Origin: Amycolatopsis roodepoortensis
GTDB lineage: Bacteria; Actinomycetota; Actinomycetes; Mycobacteriales; Pseudonocardiaceae
Length of the DNA: 64,000 nt
Direction of reading: 5' to 3'
Assembly: GCF_014873915.1 (NCBI RefSeq)
Contig: NZ_JADBEJ010000005.1
Location: 806,001 to 870,000 of the forward strand
How positions within the stretch are numbered: the stretch's first letter is position 1; each line of letters begins with the position of its first letter. This document shows positions 32,979-42,670 of this stretch, piece after piece. The notes beneath the pieces are model-generated. The model was given only the letters and a program-made list of their open reading frames with translations, was not told the DNA's origin and ran no database searches. Made by a program: the position numbers and the translations under genes.

Positions 32979-35900
32979 TTACTCGATCGATGCAGAGATA
33001 TATCCATCCGGAGGGATCAAGTCTTTCAAAGTCGAATGCTTACTTACCAGAGCTTCGGTATTGCCAGCTATTGTCAAAGCGATGACCGCCTTGATCGCGA
33101 TCAGTAGTGGCATGACAGAGTTCTTGCAAACAGTATTCAAGTCTGAGCTAACATTGCTTTTATTCAAGCGGTCGACTCCATGGTAAACTGTAAGAATGCC
33201 GCCTCTTGTCAGAATTCCAACACCCTGATTTATCTGCTCAAGGTCTGCTATTGGAAAAATACTTGGAGCTAGTTGTGCCAAATCTGGCAACTCGGCGGCG
33301 GATTCGATCAGAGCAGGAAGCCCTGGATCGACTATCCGACCGAAGTAACTGGAATAAATTATGTGATGGGGATTCTGCCGGTGAACCACCGCATCAGAGC
33401 TCTGTGCTCGGCGCAAGGTAGAAGAAGTTCTGACAACTTCCGCCCGGAAGCCCATCACTTCAAGTGTACGACTCAGATCAACGGCTGCCATACGATGACC
33501 GTCGTCTTCGGGATCAATCCCTATCCACGCCTGGGACACGGCCGCAGCTAGTAGCGGTCGCCATTCTAAAGGCGCAAATGCTGTAGCCCCTAGAGCTTCA
33601 TCGGCGCTCAAAGTTCTTGATTGTTTGGGTGCGCAGTAAGGAGTGGATGACACGGTGGAAGGCGCACACCTGGATGCCAACTCAACCCAACGATATAGCA
33701 AGGCGTGAAGAACGTAGAAAGTAACTGACTGGAGCTTCGCCAACTCCTTCAGATCAAGTTGAGCAAGCGTCCGACGAAGGTAATCAAGGTTCCCTTCCAA
33801 GGCCGCGCGCAAGCAACGAAACAGGTCTATCACTGCCTTGTCGTGTGCCTGCAAGAATCCACCGTGACGTTCGAAGAAGTCGGCTACCATCAAGGCGCGT
33901 CCCAACAGGGTTGCGGCTGGACCGCCGGGATTTGTTAAGGTTTGCAGCGTAGCGATCGCTACGTTTCGCGCGACGTTCGCGGCTTCGCCGGCCCGGATCG
34001 TTCCCGAGGCCGCCGCTTCGACGAATGACTCCATGTCCCTCAGTGCAGCATCCCAGTTACTTGACCATACGTAGCACTCAAGACGAAGCCGGAATAGCTG
34101 TTCCTTTTCCAACTGACGCAGCCCTGACACTTCAAGTAGCGCATCGATTCGCGCAAGTGCCTCGCGATAGTCGCCTTCCCTGATCAGGGCGTTGATTTCT
34201 GTGACCTCTCGACTAAGATCAATGCGTTCGGTCAGGGGAATCATTTCGCAATACTGTTCCAACGCCAGTCTCAACTGCTCAATACGTGGCGTTGCACCAC
34301 CCCCATCATGTATCAGGTTAATGACAGCGGTCAGTGCGACACGAAGCGTATGGGCCGTTGCCTCCTGATCTATTTCGTAAGCAGCAGAGATTTGTTGGAT
34401 CAAAATCTCAAGCACTTCGGCGATGTCGCCACTCACCTCGCGCGGCCGTTCCGCACTCTGATAGAGAACAGAAGCGAGATTGGCTGCCGTCTGCAGTCGG
34501 AGCAGCGATTGGTCACCAGGGCAATGTGGGAGTATCTCCAGTTCGGCTCGGAGGTAACCTGTGGCCAGGTCGTGAGCGTCTGCAATTTCTAGCATTCGAG
34601 CCGTGTTACCAAGAAGTAGCGCGACGCAGTAGTCTTGCGAGTTGACATCCAGGGCGTGCTCAGCTACAGCGACTGCATGCGCGATGAGCGAAGTCGCGAC
34701 TGAGTAGTTCTCTTGATCCATGTAGAATGAGAGCCAGTACTGGACATGGAAAGCGATCATCGAGAGTGCGCTGTCAAGCTCGCCCGCATTTCGCAGATCC
34801 TCCAGAAGGATAACCTGGACGATCTCATTGACGGCAATCGTGAACGCAGTCGAGTCCAGTGGAACACTGTACTCCCTGCCCCCTAGTGGCATATCCGTGA
34901 CAGCAAGAGACTGACGCCGCATCGCTCGAACCACTTCACCCAATGGTGGTTCTTGACCTTCGTACACCCTAGGGCCGCGTTCGACGCCATCCTCAAGCAA
35001 AGAACGCGGTTCCAACAGGCACGCACTCAAGAGTATGTGAAGTGGAATCCTGCGAGGAGCGAACAAGCTGGCGAACCTCAGTGCCGCGACAGCTAAACGG
35101 TCGGCCTCCGTTGATCTATCAACCATCCGCCGCCAAGCGATCTGTATTGCCCGCACCAATGTGTGCGGGTAGCCATGAGGCACACAGTCCTCGTCACCCA
35201 GCGAACGCATCAGCAGGCTTTCGTAATCCGCTACGCCAGCCAGGCCACCGAGGCAGTCATTAAGGTAAGTTGCGGCCAGCTCAAGCGCCAACGGCCAACG
35301 CTGCAAACGAACGGCGAGTCCACGCATTAAGTCGACCTCCGCCGCGTTAGCCTTTTCGCTGTTCAGCAACCGCGCAGCGAGCAAGGTCACTGCCTGCTTC
35401 TCAGTCATGGCACCCACCACGACCGATGCGGTGTTGGGCCCCGAGATACCGGTAGGGTCTACGGTTGTCACCAGAACGTGCCCCAAGCCACTGGGCGGCA
35501 GCCAATCACGCACGCCGCGCAAGCTAGAAGCATTGTCGAAAACCATCAGCCAAGGGCGGGCCGTTCGGGCGAGAGCCCCCCAGAGCACATCGCGGGCACT
35601 CTGCCCCGTTCTCGCCGTGTTCCCGGCAAGTAAGATTGCTGCTTGAACGAACGATGCCTCAATCTGCGCACTGGTGGCAGCTTCAACCCAGATGATGTTG
35701 GTATACGCATCAGCCCGATCCTCTACCCAAGCTGTGGCTACTCCGGTCTTGCCAATACCGGACAGTCCGGTGAGCACGCAGATCGGCACCGAGTCACCAG
35801 AAATTGGGGTTCTCAAGGTTTGCTCGATCCGCTCCAGCACGTCCGGGCGAGCAATATCCGTGGCACGGGGAGCGGGTGTAAGCGGCACAGCCCAGTCCCG

Positions 35901-36605
35901 GTCGCGCATCAAGGTCCGCAACACTTGCGGGTTAATGCGGAGGGCAGCATCAAGCGCCGCCCTGTCGAGAGTCGGGCAATCGGGACTCGCAGCCTTCGCT
36001 AGAACCTCGGCAACTAAGTAGCCAGTAAGAAGGCCTGCCGCGTCCCATCCGACATTTCGTGGATCAACCATCCTGCGCGCCGCGCGCACCTGCTCGCGCA
36101 CTGCAGTGCGAAGTTCGTCGACCGATCGGTCATCTATTACGAATTGGACGCGCGCTAGACGGCCGACCCACTCGCTTCCCGCGGCGAGCACAGCCCGCTG
36201 AACCTCCGGTGAGCGGGAAACCGCAGCTGCGATCCGTTCGCGAGCGCCGCCCCCATGCACGGCGTCGATGAGAGTCAGCAGCCCAGGGCTCGGTCGCCGA
36301 TTCGTGATCAGTGCGTACCGGTCAGCGTCGTGAGTTAACAGCCGGAGCAGGACTCGAACAGCATCAGCTGCACTCATCGTACTGCCCGGAGCGCCTCCCT
36401 TCACTTGCGCTGCCAGCTCGCAGCGATCACCTCGTAACAGTGCGAAGTCGACGATTTCCTGGTCGGCCTGCAGGTCGCTAGCCGGGGGCGCATCGATGAC
36501 CACGCCGCTGAGCCAGTCATCGGCATCCAGCAGGCCTCGCAGGGCGAACGAAAGCGTGCTCAAGAACTGGTACTCGAACCCGAGTGCCGCCGCCTGTCCA
36601 CCCAC
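32979..36605 (-). CDS. NLR-like STAND ATPase with DUF4297/Cap4-like nuclease domain
   Basis: A 1208-residue protein from GTG 36605 with GGGAG upstream. N-terminal effector: GFEYQFLSTL (9-18), D53 in IVDFALLRG and AAQVK (65-69), the G-(Y/F)-x-YQ ... D ... QxK pattern of DUF4297/Cap4-type dsDNA nucleases. Central STAND/NB-ARC ATPase: P-loop GLSGIGKT (about 280-287), Walker B PWLMVFDNAS, and a winged-helix part with RWPLALELAATYL. The C-terminal 600 residues are TPR-like helical repeats, the expected sensor. This is the architecture of Avs/bNACHT-like antiphage proteins: the repeats detect a phage protein, the ATPase oligomerises and the nuclease degrades DNA. The 3' half is notably AT-rich. Confidence 0.8.
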   Translation of the reverse strand: MGGQAAALGFEYQFLSTLSFALRGLLDADDWLSGVVIDAPPASDLQADQEIVDFALLRGDRCELAAQVKGGAPGSTMSAADAVRVLLRLLTHDADRYALITNRRPSPGLLTLIDAVHGGGARERIAAAVSRSPEVQRAVLAAGSEWVGRLARVQFVIDDRSVDELRTAVREQVRAARRMVDPRNVGWDAAGLLTGYLVAEVLAKAASPDCPTLDRAALDAALRINPQVLRTLMRDRDWAVPLTPAPRATDIARPDVLERIEQTLRTPISGDSVPICVLTGLSGIGKTGVATAWVEDRADAYTNIIWVEAATSAQIEASFVQAAILLAGNTARTGQSARDVLWGALARTARPWLMVFDNASSLRGVRDWLPPSGLGHVLVTTVDPTGISGPNTASVVVGAMTEKQAVTLLAARLLNSEKANAAEVDLMRGLAVRLQRWPLALELAATYLNDCLGGLAGVADYESLLMRSLGDEDCVPHGYPHTLVRAIQIAWRRMVDRSTEADRLAVAALRFASLFAPRRIPLHILLSACLLEPRSLLEDGVERGPRVYEGQEPPLGEVVRAMRRQSLAVTDMPLGGREYSVPLDSTAFTIAVNEIVQVILLEDLRNAGELDSALSMIAFHVQYWLSFYMDQENYSVATSLIAHAVAVAEHALDVNSQDYCVALLLGNTARMLEIADAHDLATGYLRAELEILPHCPGDQSLLRLQTAANLASVLYQSAERPREVSGDIAEVLEILIQQISAAYEIDQEATAHTLRVALTAVINLIHDGGGATPRIEQLRLALEQYCEMIPLTERIDLSREVTEINALIREGDYREALARIDALLEVSGLRQLEKEQLFRLRLECYVWSSNWDAALRDMESFVEAAASGTIRAGEAANVARNVAIATLQTLTNPGGPAATLLGRALMVADFFERHGGFLQAHDKAVIDLFRCLRAALEGNLDYLRRTLAQLDLKELAKLQSVTFYVLHALLYRWVELASRCAPSTVSSTPYCAPKQSRTLSADEALGATAFAPLEWRPLLAAAVSQAWIGIDPEDDGHRMAAVDLSRTLEVMGFRAEVVRTSSTLRRAQSSDAVVHRQNPHHIIYSSYFGRIVDPGLPALIESAAELPDLAQLAPSIFPIADLEQINQGVGILTRGGILTVYHGVDRLNKSNVSSDLNTVCKNSVMPLLIAIKAVIALTIAGNTEALVSKHSTLKDLIPPDGYISASIE

Positions 36606-37437
36606 TGCACTCCCATCATCGCACCCAAGACCCTGATACGAGCCACATCGAATTCTAGTGATTGCGACCGACAGCTTCTGGCAGCGAGGATCTACGCGGC
36701 CCTTCGCGCGCCTGATGGCACGTAGCCAAGTACTCGACCCAACGATTGCTACTAGCTAGTAGCAAGACGCTCCCAGTTGCCGCCCCCAATGCTCACGCGA
36801 AAGCCGCCGCCTGTCCGTCGGGCAGGCGACCGAGAACTGCTGAACCTCTGCAGGAACGCCGCCGACCTGCTCGCGACCACGTGTCCGTCACCAAGATGGC
36901 TATGAAAGGAGCTAAGGCAACCGCAGCCGGGTGGATAGTGTGCAACATGCCTCGGCGTACCGCTAGCGTACCCGCCGCGCTGCGCGATTCCTCGCTGCCG
37001 ACATGTCTGCCGAGACTGGAAGCCTTTCTTGGCACTTATGCACCCGATCTCGCCTAACCGCAGCGGTTGCGTGCGGCGGCACGCCGGGCGTCCGGCTCCC
37101 GTGAGCTGGGGACTCAGTGGTCGAGTTTGGTGGTTACGGTGCAGACGTGGGGCACTGTGGTTCAGAAGAGGTGTTCGCAGATCTCACATGTTCGACTAGA
37201 TCAGCCTGCTGGCGTCGGCTAGCTGTCGAAATGCAGGGCTTCCCGAGGGGACCCAGTAATCGGGCTACTTAACCAAAAGTACTCAAGTGATCACATGAAG
37301 GCTTGTCTGGCCCAGTTCGTTAACCCTTTCGATGGAACGCATCTTCGACCACTTAACGCACTGCCGCCGTGGATCGATTGCTATACAAGCGTGGCGCAAC
37401 CCGCGGGTTCTTCTTAGCTGCCGGGTAAACCCCCGGG
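36606..37437. other. Long intergenic region without a supported gene
   Basis: Over 800 bases with only short overlapping frames. A segment at 36931-36963 (GTGGATAGTGTGCAACATGC and following) resembles 45206-45239 (GTGGATAGTGAGCAACACGC and following), perhaps remnants of the same mobile or regulatory sequence. The promoters of both flanking genes should be here. Confidence 0.35.
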
Positions 37438-40400
37438 ATGTTCGATCGGAGGCCGGTGTTGAGTGATAGACAGCGGGGCTTCTTCTCGTTCGAAGACGCT
37501 CACTTTCGCTTGTACGAGTCGGCCGGCAAGCCAGCATGGCGCAACCCTCAGCTCGGTGCCCTGGGTGCCCTGCTGGCGCATTGGTCCCTGCCGAAACGCA
37601 CGCCGGCCTTGTTGTCGCTGCCGACTGGGAGCGGCAAGTCTGCGGTCGCGCTGGCGGCGCCGTTCCTCGTGGCGGCGCGGCGCGTTTTGGTGGTGGTGCC
37701 ATCCGGGGAACTGCGCAGGCAACTCGCCGACGCGTTCAGGGATTTCGCGCTGTTGAAGCGAATCGATGCGGTCGACCTCGGCTGTGTGCCTCGCGTGCGC
37801 GAGCTGAAGAAACGTGTGCAGAGCTGGGCCGAGCTTGCTGACGCGGAAGTCGTCGTGGCCTCGCCCAGCACGATCAGCCCAGTCCACTACAGCGAGCTGC
37901 CTCCGCCCGTCGACTTGTTCGACTTGCTGATCATCGACGAAGCGCACCACAGTCCAGCGCCTACTTGGCGGGCGATCATCGAGCATTTCGAAGAGGCCAA
38001 GACGGTGTTGCTGACGGCGACGCCACGTCGACTCGACGGCCAGAAGCTGCCAGGTGAACACATCTACCACTACCCGCTGAAGCAGGCGCTCGCCGAGCAG
38101 CTATTCAAGCCGGTCGCCCCGTTAATCTTGGACAACTCGGCGTGCGGCAGCCGCGAGGAGACCGATCGCGTACTGGTTGTCAAAGCGGTTGAGGTGATGT
38201 CCCTACCGGAGCACGCGACGAGCACGTTGCTTGTGCGAGCTTCTTCGAGGGACCGTGCGGTCATGCTAGCTAATTTGTACAAGCAGGCCGGTGTTTCGAT
38301 CGAGGTACTGCACTCCGGCCTGGGGGCTCCGCGACAGCGGCAGATCGTCGAAGATCTGCGGTCGGGCCTGCTTCGGGCCGTTTCGGTCGTCGGTATGCTG
38401 GTCGAAGGGTTCGATCTACCGAGCCTTCGTGTCCTGGCGTACCACGACAAGCACAAGTCGCTGCCCGCTACCGCGCAGTTGATTGGCAGACTGGCACGAG
38501 TCGATGGGCGATTCCCTCAACCGTCGGTCCTTGTTGCCGCGCGCGATATCGATGTCTTCCCGGAGTTGCAGGGCGTCGTCCGAAGTCTCTATGGCGAAGA
38601 CTCGGACTGGGTGAGCATCCTGCCGGGGATCATCGATGAGGAGATCGAAGCCGATCGCCGGAATCGTGAGTACGTTCGGCAGTTCAGGGACGCGCCTCCG
38701 GACCTGGTGCTGGACGCTGTGCAACCGCTCCGACGCGTCGTGATCCGCGAAGTGGTGAAGCGAACGTCCACCGCGCCTCGGCTGTTCGAGGAGGGAGTCA
38801 TCCCGGAGGAGCTGCTGGAAGGAAAGATGCTGCGAGGCCAGACGATTCTGTACTCCAGCGTCAATCCGGATGGGACCACCTGGATGATCATCACGGAATC
38901 GGTGAATCGGCCGCACTGGCATAATGCGGCAGGTTTGGATGTTCCCGAATACCAGCTACACCTACTATCCCGCCGACTGGCGCCTAGGACGGACCTCTCC
39001 GACCTGTTGTTTCTCAACGTTCAGGACAACGGAATCGGGAGGGACTTTCTCGACTTCCTCGGCGCCAGGGCACAGAGTTGGCTGGCAGACCCCGGCAAGC
39101 TCCACGCCGCCTTCGACAGCCTCGAACGACTATCGGTCTCATCGGTTGGACTGCGGAACACGTACGGCGGGACAACAGGAACGCCGAGCTATCGAATGTT
39201 CGCTGGCAAGGGGGTCGACCGAGGCCTGCGGGAAGCTGACACCGCATTCGGTTCATTGGGGCACGCCATGATCCAGGTTGCCGACGACGAGTCCACGTTC
39301 ACTGCGGGAGTCGCCACCGCAAAAGGTAAGTACTGGGAGACGAGGTACAGCCCGTTGCTGGCCTACGAGGCGTTCATCGACTCGCTTGCGGAGCGGCTCT
39401 GGTTTCCGCCGAACGCGGTGACAGGGCAATTGCTGCCTCAGGTCGACCGAGGGAGCCGGCTGACCGAGTGGCCGGACGCGTTCCCGATCGCCGTCGAGTT
39501 GGATCCGGCTCTGGTGGGCATGAGCTGGACCGTCGCGCAGGAAGGGCCGTTGGACGAGGTCACCTTCGAGGCGGAGCGAGCTTCCGATGTGCGGAACTGC
39601 CTCGTTCTGAGGGCTGTCGTCGGGGAGGAGGACGCACGCAGAGTCATCTGGTGTGGGCGGCTGGATCTCACTGGAAATGTGGAGTCTGCGGGGTCCGAGT
39701 TGACCATTCAGCGCGGATACGGCGTGACGACGCCGTTGAGCGACCTCCTGAACGAGCGACCTCCAGTGATCTTCTTCTCCAACGGTAGCACCGTACATGG
39801 TCCGGTGATCGTCAACAGCAGAATTCGTACACGTGCGCTACCGGCAGCCGACTACCACTTCCCCGACTGGTCGAAAACTGATATTACTGCCGAAACGAGG
39901 AACCAAGCGGCGTCGAACAAGCAAGGGTATTCAGTGCACGAAACTCTGGAGGAGTTTTTGAAATCCAGGCCGCGTCGTGGTCGGCATCGTTGGTTGATCC
40001 ACAACGACGGAGGCGGCGAGTTCGCCGACTACGTCGTCATCGAGGTTGATGTCGACGATGTATCGATAGGCCTCTGGCATGCCAAGTACGCGGGCGGTGC
40101 CCGTCCATCGGTGCGTGTTGTAGATCTTCAGGAGGTCGTCGCGCAAGCGATCAAGAGCCGTCGATGGATCACGGACCCTAGTTTCTGGGGCGAACTCGGC
40201 AAACGGCTGACCGGGCAGGCGGCACCAAAAGCAACCGTCTGCGATGGAAGCCGGAAACAGTTGCTGGTGCTCTGTGGTCAGGCCGGGCGGGCGGAGAACC
40301 TCTCGTTCACGAGGACTCGCCCCGTAGTTCGTGGGACGATTGCGATCGTCCAGCCGGGGCTGAGTCTGGGGAAGCTGCGCACAAAGCTCGACGACGAAGG

Positions 40401-40491
40401 CCTTTCGGCTATCCAAGTCCGCGACCTTCTAGCCGTCTTCGCGGACAGTGTGTCGCAGGTGGCGACTACGACGGTTCTGTGTTCGGAGTGA
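37438..40491 (+). CDS. SF2 DEAH-box helicase with nuclease-like C-terminal domain
   Basis: A 1017-residue protein. Helicase motifs: LPTGSGKSAVALA (about 61-73), DEAHHS (165-170), LLTATPRRL, the HSGLGAPRQRQ region, VEGFDLPSLRVL and QLIGRLARV (motif VI). After a long middle region, residues about 850-905 carry NDGGGEFADYVVIEVDVD, LWHAKYAGG, then VVDLQEVVAQAIKSRRW. This acidic-strand-then-HxK block, ending in a QEVxxQAxKSxxW helix, is one I associate with nuclease-like tails of defence helicases. It is monocistronic. The likely action is unwinding or translocating on foreign DNA with cleavage; the substrate is unknown. Confidence 0.75.
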   Translation: MFDRRPVLSDRQRGFFSFEDAHFRLYESAGKPAWRNPQLGALGALLAHWSLPKRTPALLSLPTGSGKSAVALAAPFLVAARRVLVVVPSGELRRQLADAFRDFALLKRIDAVDLGCVPRVRELKKRVQSWAELADAEVVVASPSTISPVHYSELPPPVDLFDLLIIDEAHHSPAPTWRAIIEHFEEAKTVLLTATPRRLDGQKLPGEHIYHYPLKQALAEQLFKPVAPLILDNSACGSREETDRVLVVKAVEVMSLPEHATSTLLVRASSRDRAVMLANLYKQAGVSIEVLHSGLGAPRQRQIVEDLRSGLLRAVSVVGMLVEGFDLPSLRVLAYHDKHKSLPATAQLIGRLARVDGRFPQPSVLVAARDIDVFPELQGVVRSLYGEDSDWVSILPGIIDEEIEADRRNREYVRQFRDAPPDLVLDAVQPLRRVVIREVVKRTSTAPRLFEEGVIPEELLEGKMLRGQTILYSSVNPDGTTWMIITESVNRPHWHNAAGLDVPEYQLHLLSRRLAPRTDLSDLLFLNVQDNGIGRDFLDFLGARAQSWLADPGKLHAAFDSLERLSVSSVGLRNTYGGTTGTPSYRMFAGKGVDRGLREADTAFGSLGHAMIQVADDESTFTAGVATAKGKYWETRYSPLLAYEAFIDSLAERLWFPPNAVTGQLLPQVDRGSRLTEWPDAFPIAVELDPALVGMSWTVAQEGPLDEVTFEAERASDVRNCLVLRAVVGEEDARRVIWCGRLDLTGNVESAGSELTIQRGYGVTTPLSDLLNERPPVIFFSNGSTVHGPVIVNSRIRTRALPAADYHFPDWSKTDITAETRNQAASNKQGYSVHETLEEFLKSRPRRGRHRWLIHNDGGGEFADYVVIEVDVDDVSIGLWHAKYAGGARPSVRVVDLQEVVAQAIKSRRWITDPSFWGELGKRLTGQAAPKATVCDGSRKQLLVLCGQAGRAENLSFTRTRPVVRGTIAIVQPGLSLGKLRTKLDDEGLSAIQVRDLLAVFADSVSQVATTTVLCSE

Positions 40492-40881
40492 AGTTCGGCT
40501 GACAGGCGCACCGGTTCGGCAGTTTGCGAAAGACGTCTTCCGACGTTCGCCCGTCTCGACGCTAGTCGCTGAGCGATACGGGGCCAGGCGTGGCCGCGGA
40601 ATTAAGGTCCCAAGCCAACGTGCCCAGCATGCGCACCGGTTCTTCCGTTAGGGTCGGCTTGCGGGCTGCGTTCGCACGACCCGGGCCCGCTGGGGCGGCG
40701 CGACGTCCCATGACGGCGGGTGCTACTTCGATAGATGCAGAAGAATCGTTGCAACACCCCGCCAGTCAAGCACGATCTGCCGCAATAGAAGTTTATGGTT
40801 CAGGCTACGAGGAATTTTGGGACGAGGATTCATAAGGTGATATTGACTCGCAGTAATTGATTGTAAAGAAAGTATTCGTGA

Positions 40882-41451
40882 CTACTGCGGGGCACCGGTC
40901 GCAGCTGTCACCGGCGCATCGGCGGGGTCCGCCTGACGAACACTGTTCGCGTCCCGCGACGTCACCGGATGGTCCTCGTCGTGGAACTTCTGCGAGCACT
41001 GCTTGAGGACCTGGACGAACCCGAGGGTGCTGCCGCCGAGGCCGCCGACGGCCAGCCGGGCCTCCTGCTGCGGCGGTCTGGTCAGATCGGCCTGGTGGAG
41101 GGTCTAGTCGGTCCACAACTTCGCCCGCCGCTCCGGTCCCTCGAACCGATCCACGAGGACGGTCCTGCTGGCCGACACCGCATTGTGTGCGTGTGTTCAC
41201 GCCAGGTCGTAGAACCACAACTGGTCTTCGGCGCGGTCGAGGCAGTCGTACTGGAACGCACGCGCACCGTTGACGTTGTTGCCCCGGACACCGCGAGACA
41301 CCGGTCCGTGTAGGAGTTGCGGTAGCGCCGCAGGAAGTGACCGTCGGTGTCTTGACCCCTGTCGCGACAGCGCCGAAACCGTCGCGATCAGGACAGCGCG
41401 CAGCGACTTGTGTGGCATGTCGATCGGAACCCCGAAATCGAACGATGTCAT
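40882..41451 (-). pseudogene. Unrecognised gene inactivated by two in-frame stops
   Basis: One minus-strand frame reads sensibly for about 190 codons: GVRGNNVNGARAFQYDCLD, AEDQLWFYDLA, TGA at 41197-41199, then THAHNAVSASRTVLVDRFEG, AKLWTD, TAG at 41104-41106, then TLHQADLTRPPQQEARLAVG and KQCSQKFHDEDHPVTSRD to a final stop at 40882. Both stops could come from Trp codons by one substitution. I do not know the family. The original start may be ATG 41451 or further upstream. Confidence 0.5.
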
Positions 41452-41655
41452 CCGGCCACGATGCTGGCCAGTCGATCACCGACCCACCAGCGACCATCCA
41501 GGTGAACCGCGACAATCCGCCTGACCTCCGGTCCACCGTGGGCCGCTGGCGAGTTCCGCCTGCTTCGAAGGAGTTCGCGCAACAGCTTAAGTCGGCCACG
41601 GCCCACCGATGCGCGCTGGCTACTATTGCGCCTCCACAAAACGAGGGAGGCTCCC

Positions 41656-42192
41656 ATGGCGACCTACGAGGGAATTCGTATCTACGCCGCCGGAAAAATC
41701 ACCAAGAACGGCTGGCGGCACAGGCTTTTCCCCATCGCCGACGACCACGACTACACCGGCACCTACCCGAGCTGGCCAGACGGCCTCGCGATCGACGACC
41801 TGCCCGGCGCTGTCTACGTTGGGCCGCACTTCCTCAGCTGCGACCATGGCTGCTTCCACGGCGAAAACACGCACGGCGTCGCCGGTCAAGGCTGCGGTGG
41901 CGAAGGGCTGAGCCGCCCGGACGTGCTCAAGCGGTGCCTGACCGCCATCGAGCACGCCACCCACGTCTTCGCGTGGATCGACAAGGCCGACGCCTACGGC
42001 AGCCTCGTCGAGCTCGGCTACGCCCGCGCCCTGGGCAAGCACATCCACCTCTACCTCGCCGAGGACCTCGACGTCGCTGACGACCTGTGGTTCGCCGCGC
42101 AAGCAAGCGCGGTGTACTCCACCGCGAAGACCGCAACGCACGCCTGGGAGGATTTCGCAGCACGCCTGCCCGCGCCCTTGGTGCTCGGCTGA
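41656..42192 (+). CDS. Nucleoside 2-deoxyribosyltransferase-like protein
   Basis: ATG 41656 follows GAGGGAGG by six bases. A 178-residue protein with the deoxyribosyltransferase/TIR-like Rossmann topology: first strand YEGIRIYAAGKITKNGW, an internal insert with YVGPHFLSCDHGCFHG, and the diagnostic ATHVFAWIDKADAYGSLVEL with GYARALGKHIHLYLA (the D-x-GSLVELGYA catalytic-Glu helix). Members exchange bases between deoxynucleosides, while relatives in defence islands cleave nucleotides such as NAD+. Nothing here decides between these. A strong hairpin 40 bases downstream closes the transcript. Confidence 0.75.
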   Translation: MATYEGIRIYAAGKITKNGWRHRLFPIADDHDYTGTYPSWPDGLAIDDLPGAVYVGPHFLSCDHGCFHGENTHGVAGQGCGGEGLSRPDVLKRCLTAIEHATHVFAWIDKADAYGSLVELGYARALGKHIHLYLAEDLDVADDLWFAAQASAVYSTAKTATHAWEDFAARLPAPLVLG

Positions 42193-42231
42193 CGTACCTG
42201 CTCTCGACGTCACCGACCAATGTCACGATGA

Positions 42232-42267
42232 CGAACGTCCCGGAGATGATCGTCTCCGGGACGTTCG
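42232..42267 (+). terminator. Hairpin after the deoxyribosyltransferase-like gene
   Basis: A 15-base perfect stem (arms 42232-42246 and 42253-42267, sequence CGAACGTCCCGGAGA and complement) with a six-base loop TGATCG, starting 40 bases after the stop codon. Confidence 0.7.
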
Positions 42268-42382
42268 CGACGCTCGTCGTCACAGTTCCGCCCAACCGAC
42301 CAGAGCAGCTACGGCGGCGTCATCGTCTAAGCATCCGCATCCACAGCGCCTGCATGCTGGCGAAGAGGCCGATGGCCCCGTC

Positions 42383-42670
42383 TTACAGTTCAAGCGGCGG
42401 TTCACCTGGTCCCAGTTCGACGAGGTCGTAGTCGGCGAGCAGCTCCTCGTTGGAGACGGGCAGGAGGTATGCCGATCCGCCGCCGGGCTGGCCGAACCAC
42501 GGGATCGTGACACCGGCGAGAGTCTCGAGCGGCCGCAGCACGCGGTAGAGGTGGTACGGGCGGTTCACCCACTCCGGCACGAGCGAGCGCTCCTCGAACG
42601 GCGTCCCGGCGGCTTAGCCAGGGTTCCCGTTCTGGCCGCCGAAGCGATCCAGCTCAGAGCCAACGGGGCA
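42383..42670 (-). pseudogene. Remnant of a TNT-domain (NAD+ glycohydrolase) toxin
   Basis: The minus strand ends with the hallmark C-terminus of TNT toxins: AAGTPFEERSLVPEWVN, RPYHLYRVLRPLETLAGV and PWFGQPGGGSAYLLPVSNEE. In the same frame just upstream, SELDRFGGQNGNPG leads into it but is cut by TAA at 42614-42616. The N-terminal delivery regions are absent. In the family this fold hydrolyses NAD+; here only a broken C-terminal piece is left and no immunity gene is recognisable. Confidence 0.7.

Noticed and set aside
40805..41599. 264-codon minus-strand open frame
   Set aside because: Its peptide is arginine/proline-rich shadow; the coherent reading is in another frame, interrupted by two stops, and is reported as a pseudogene.
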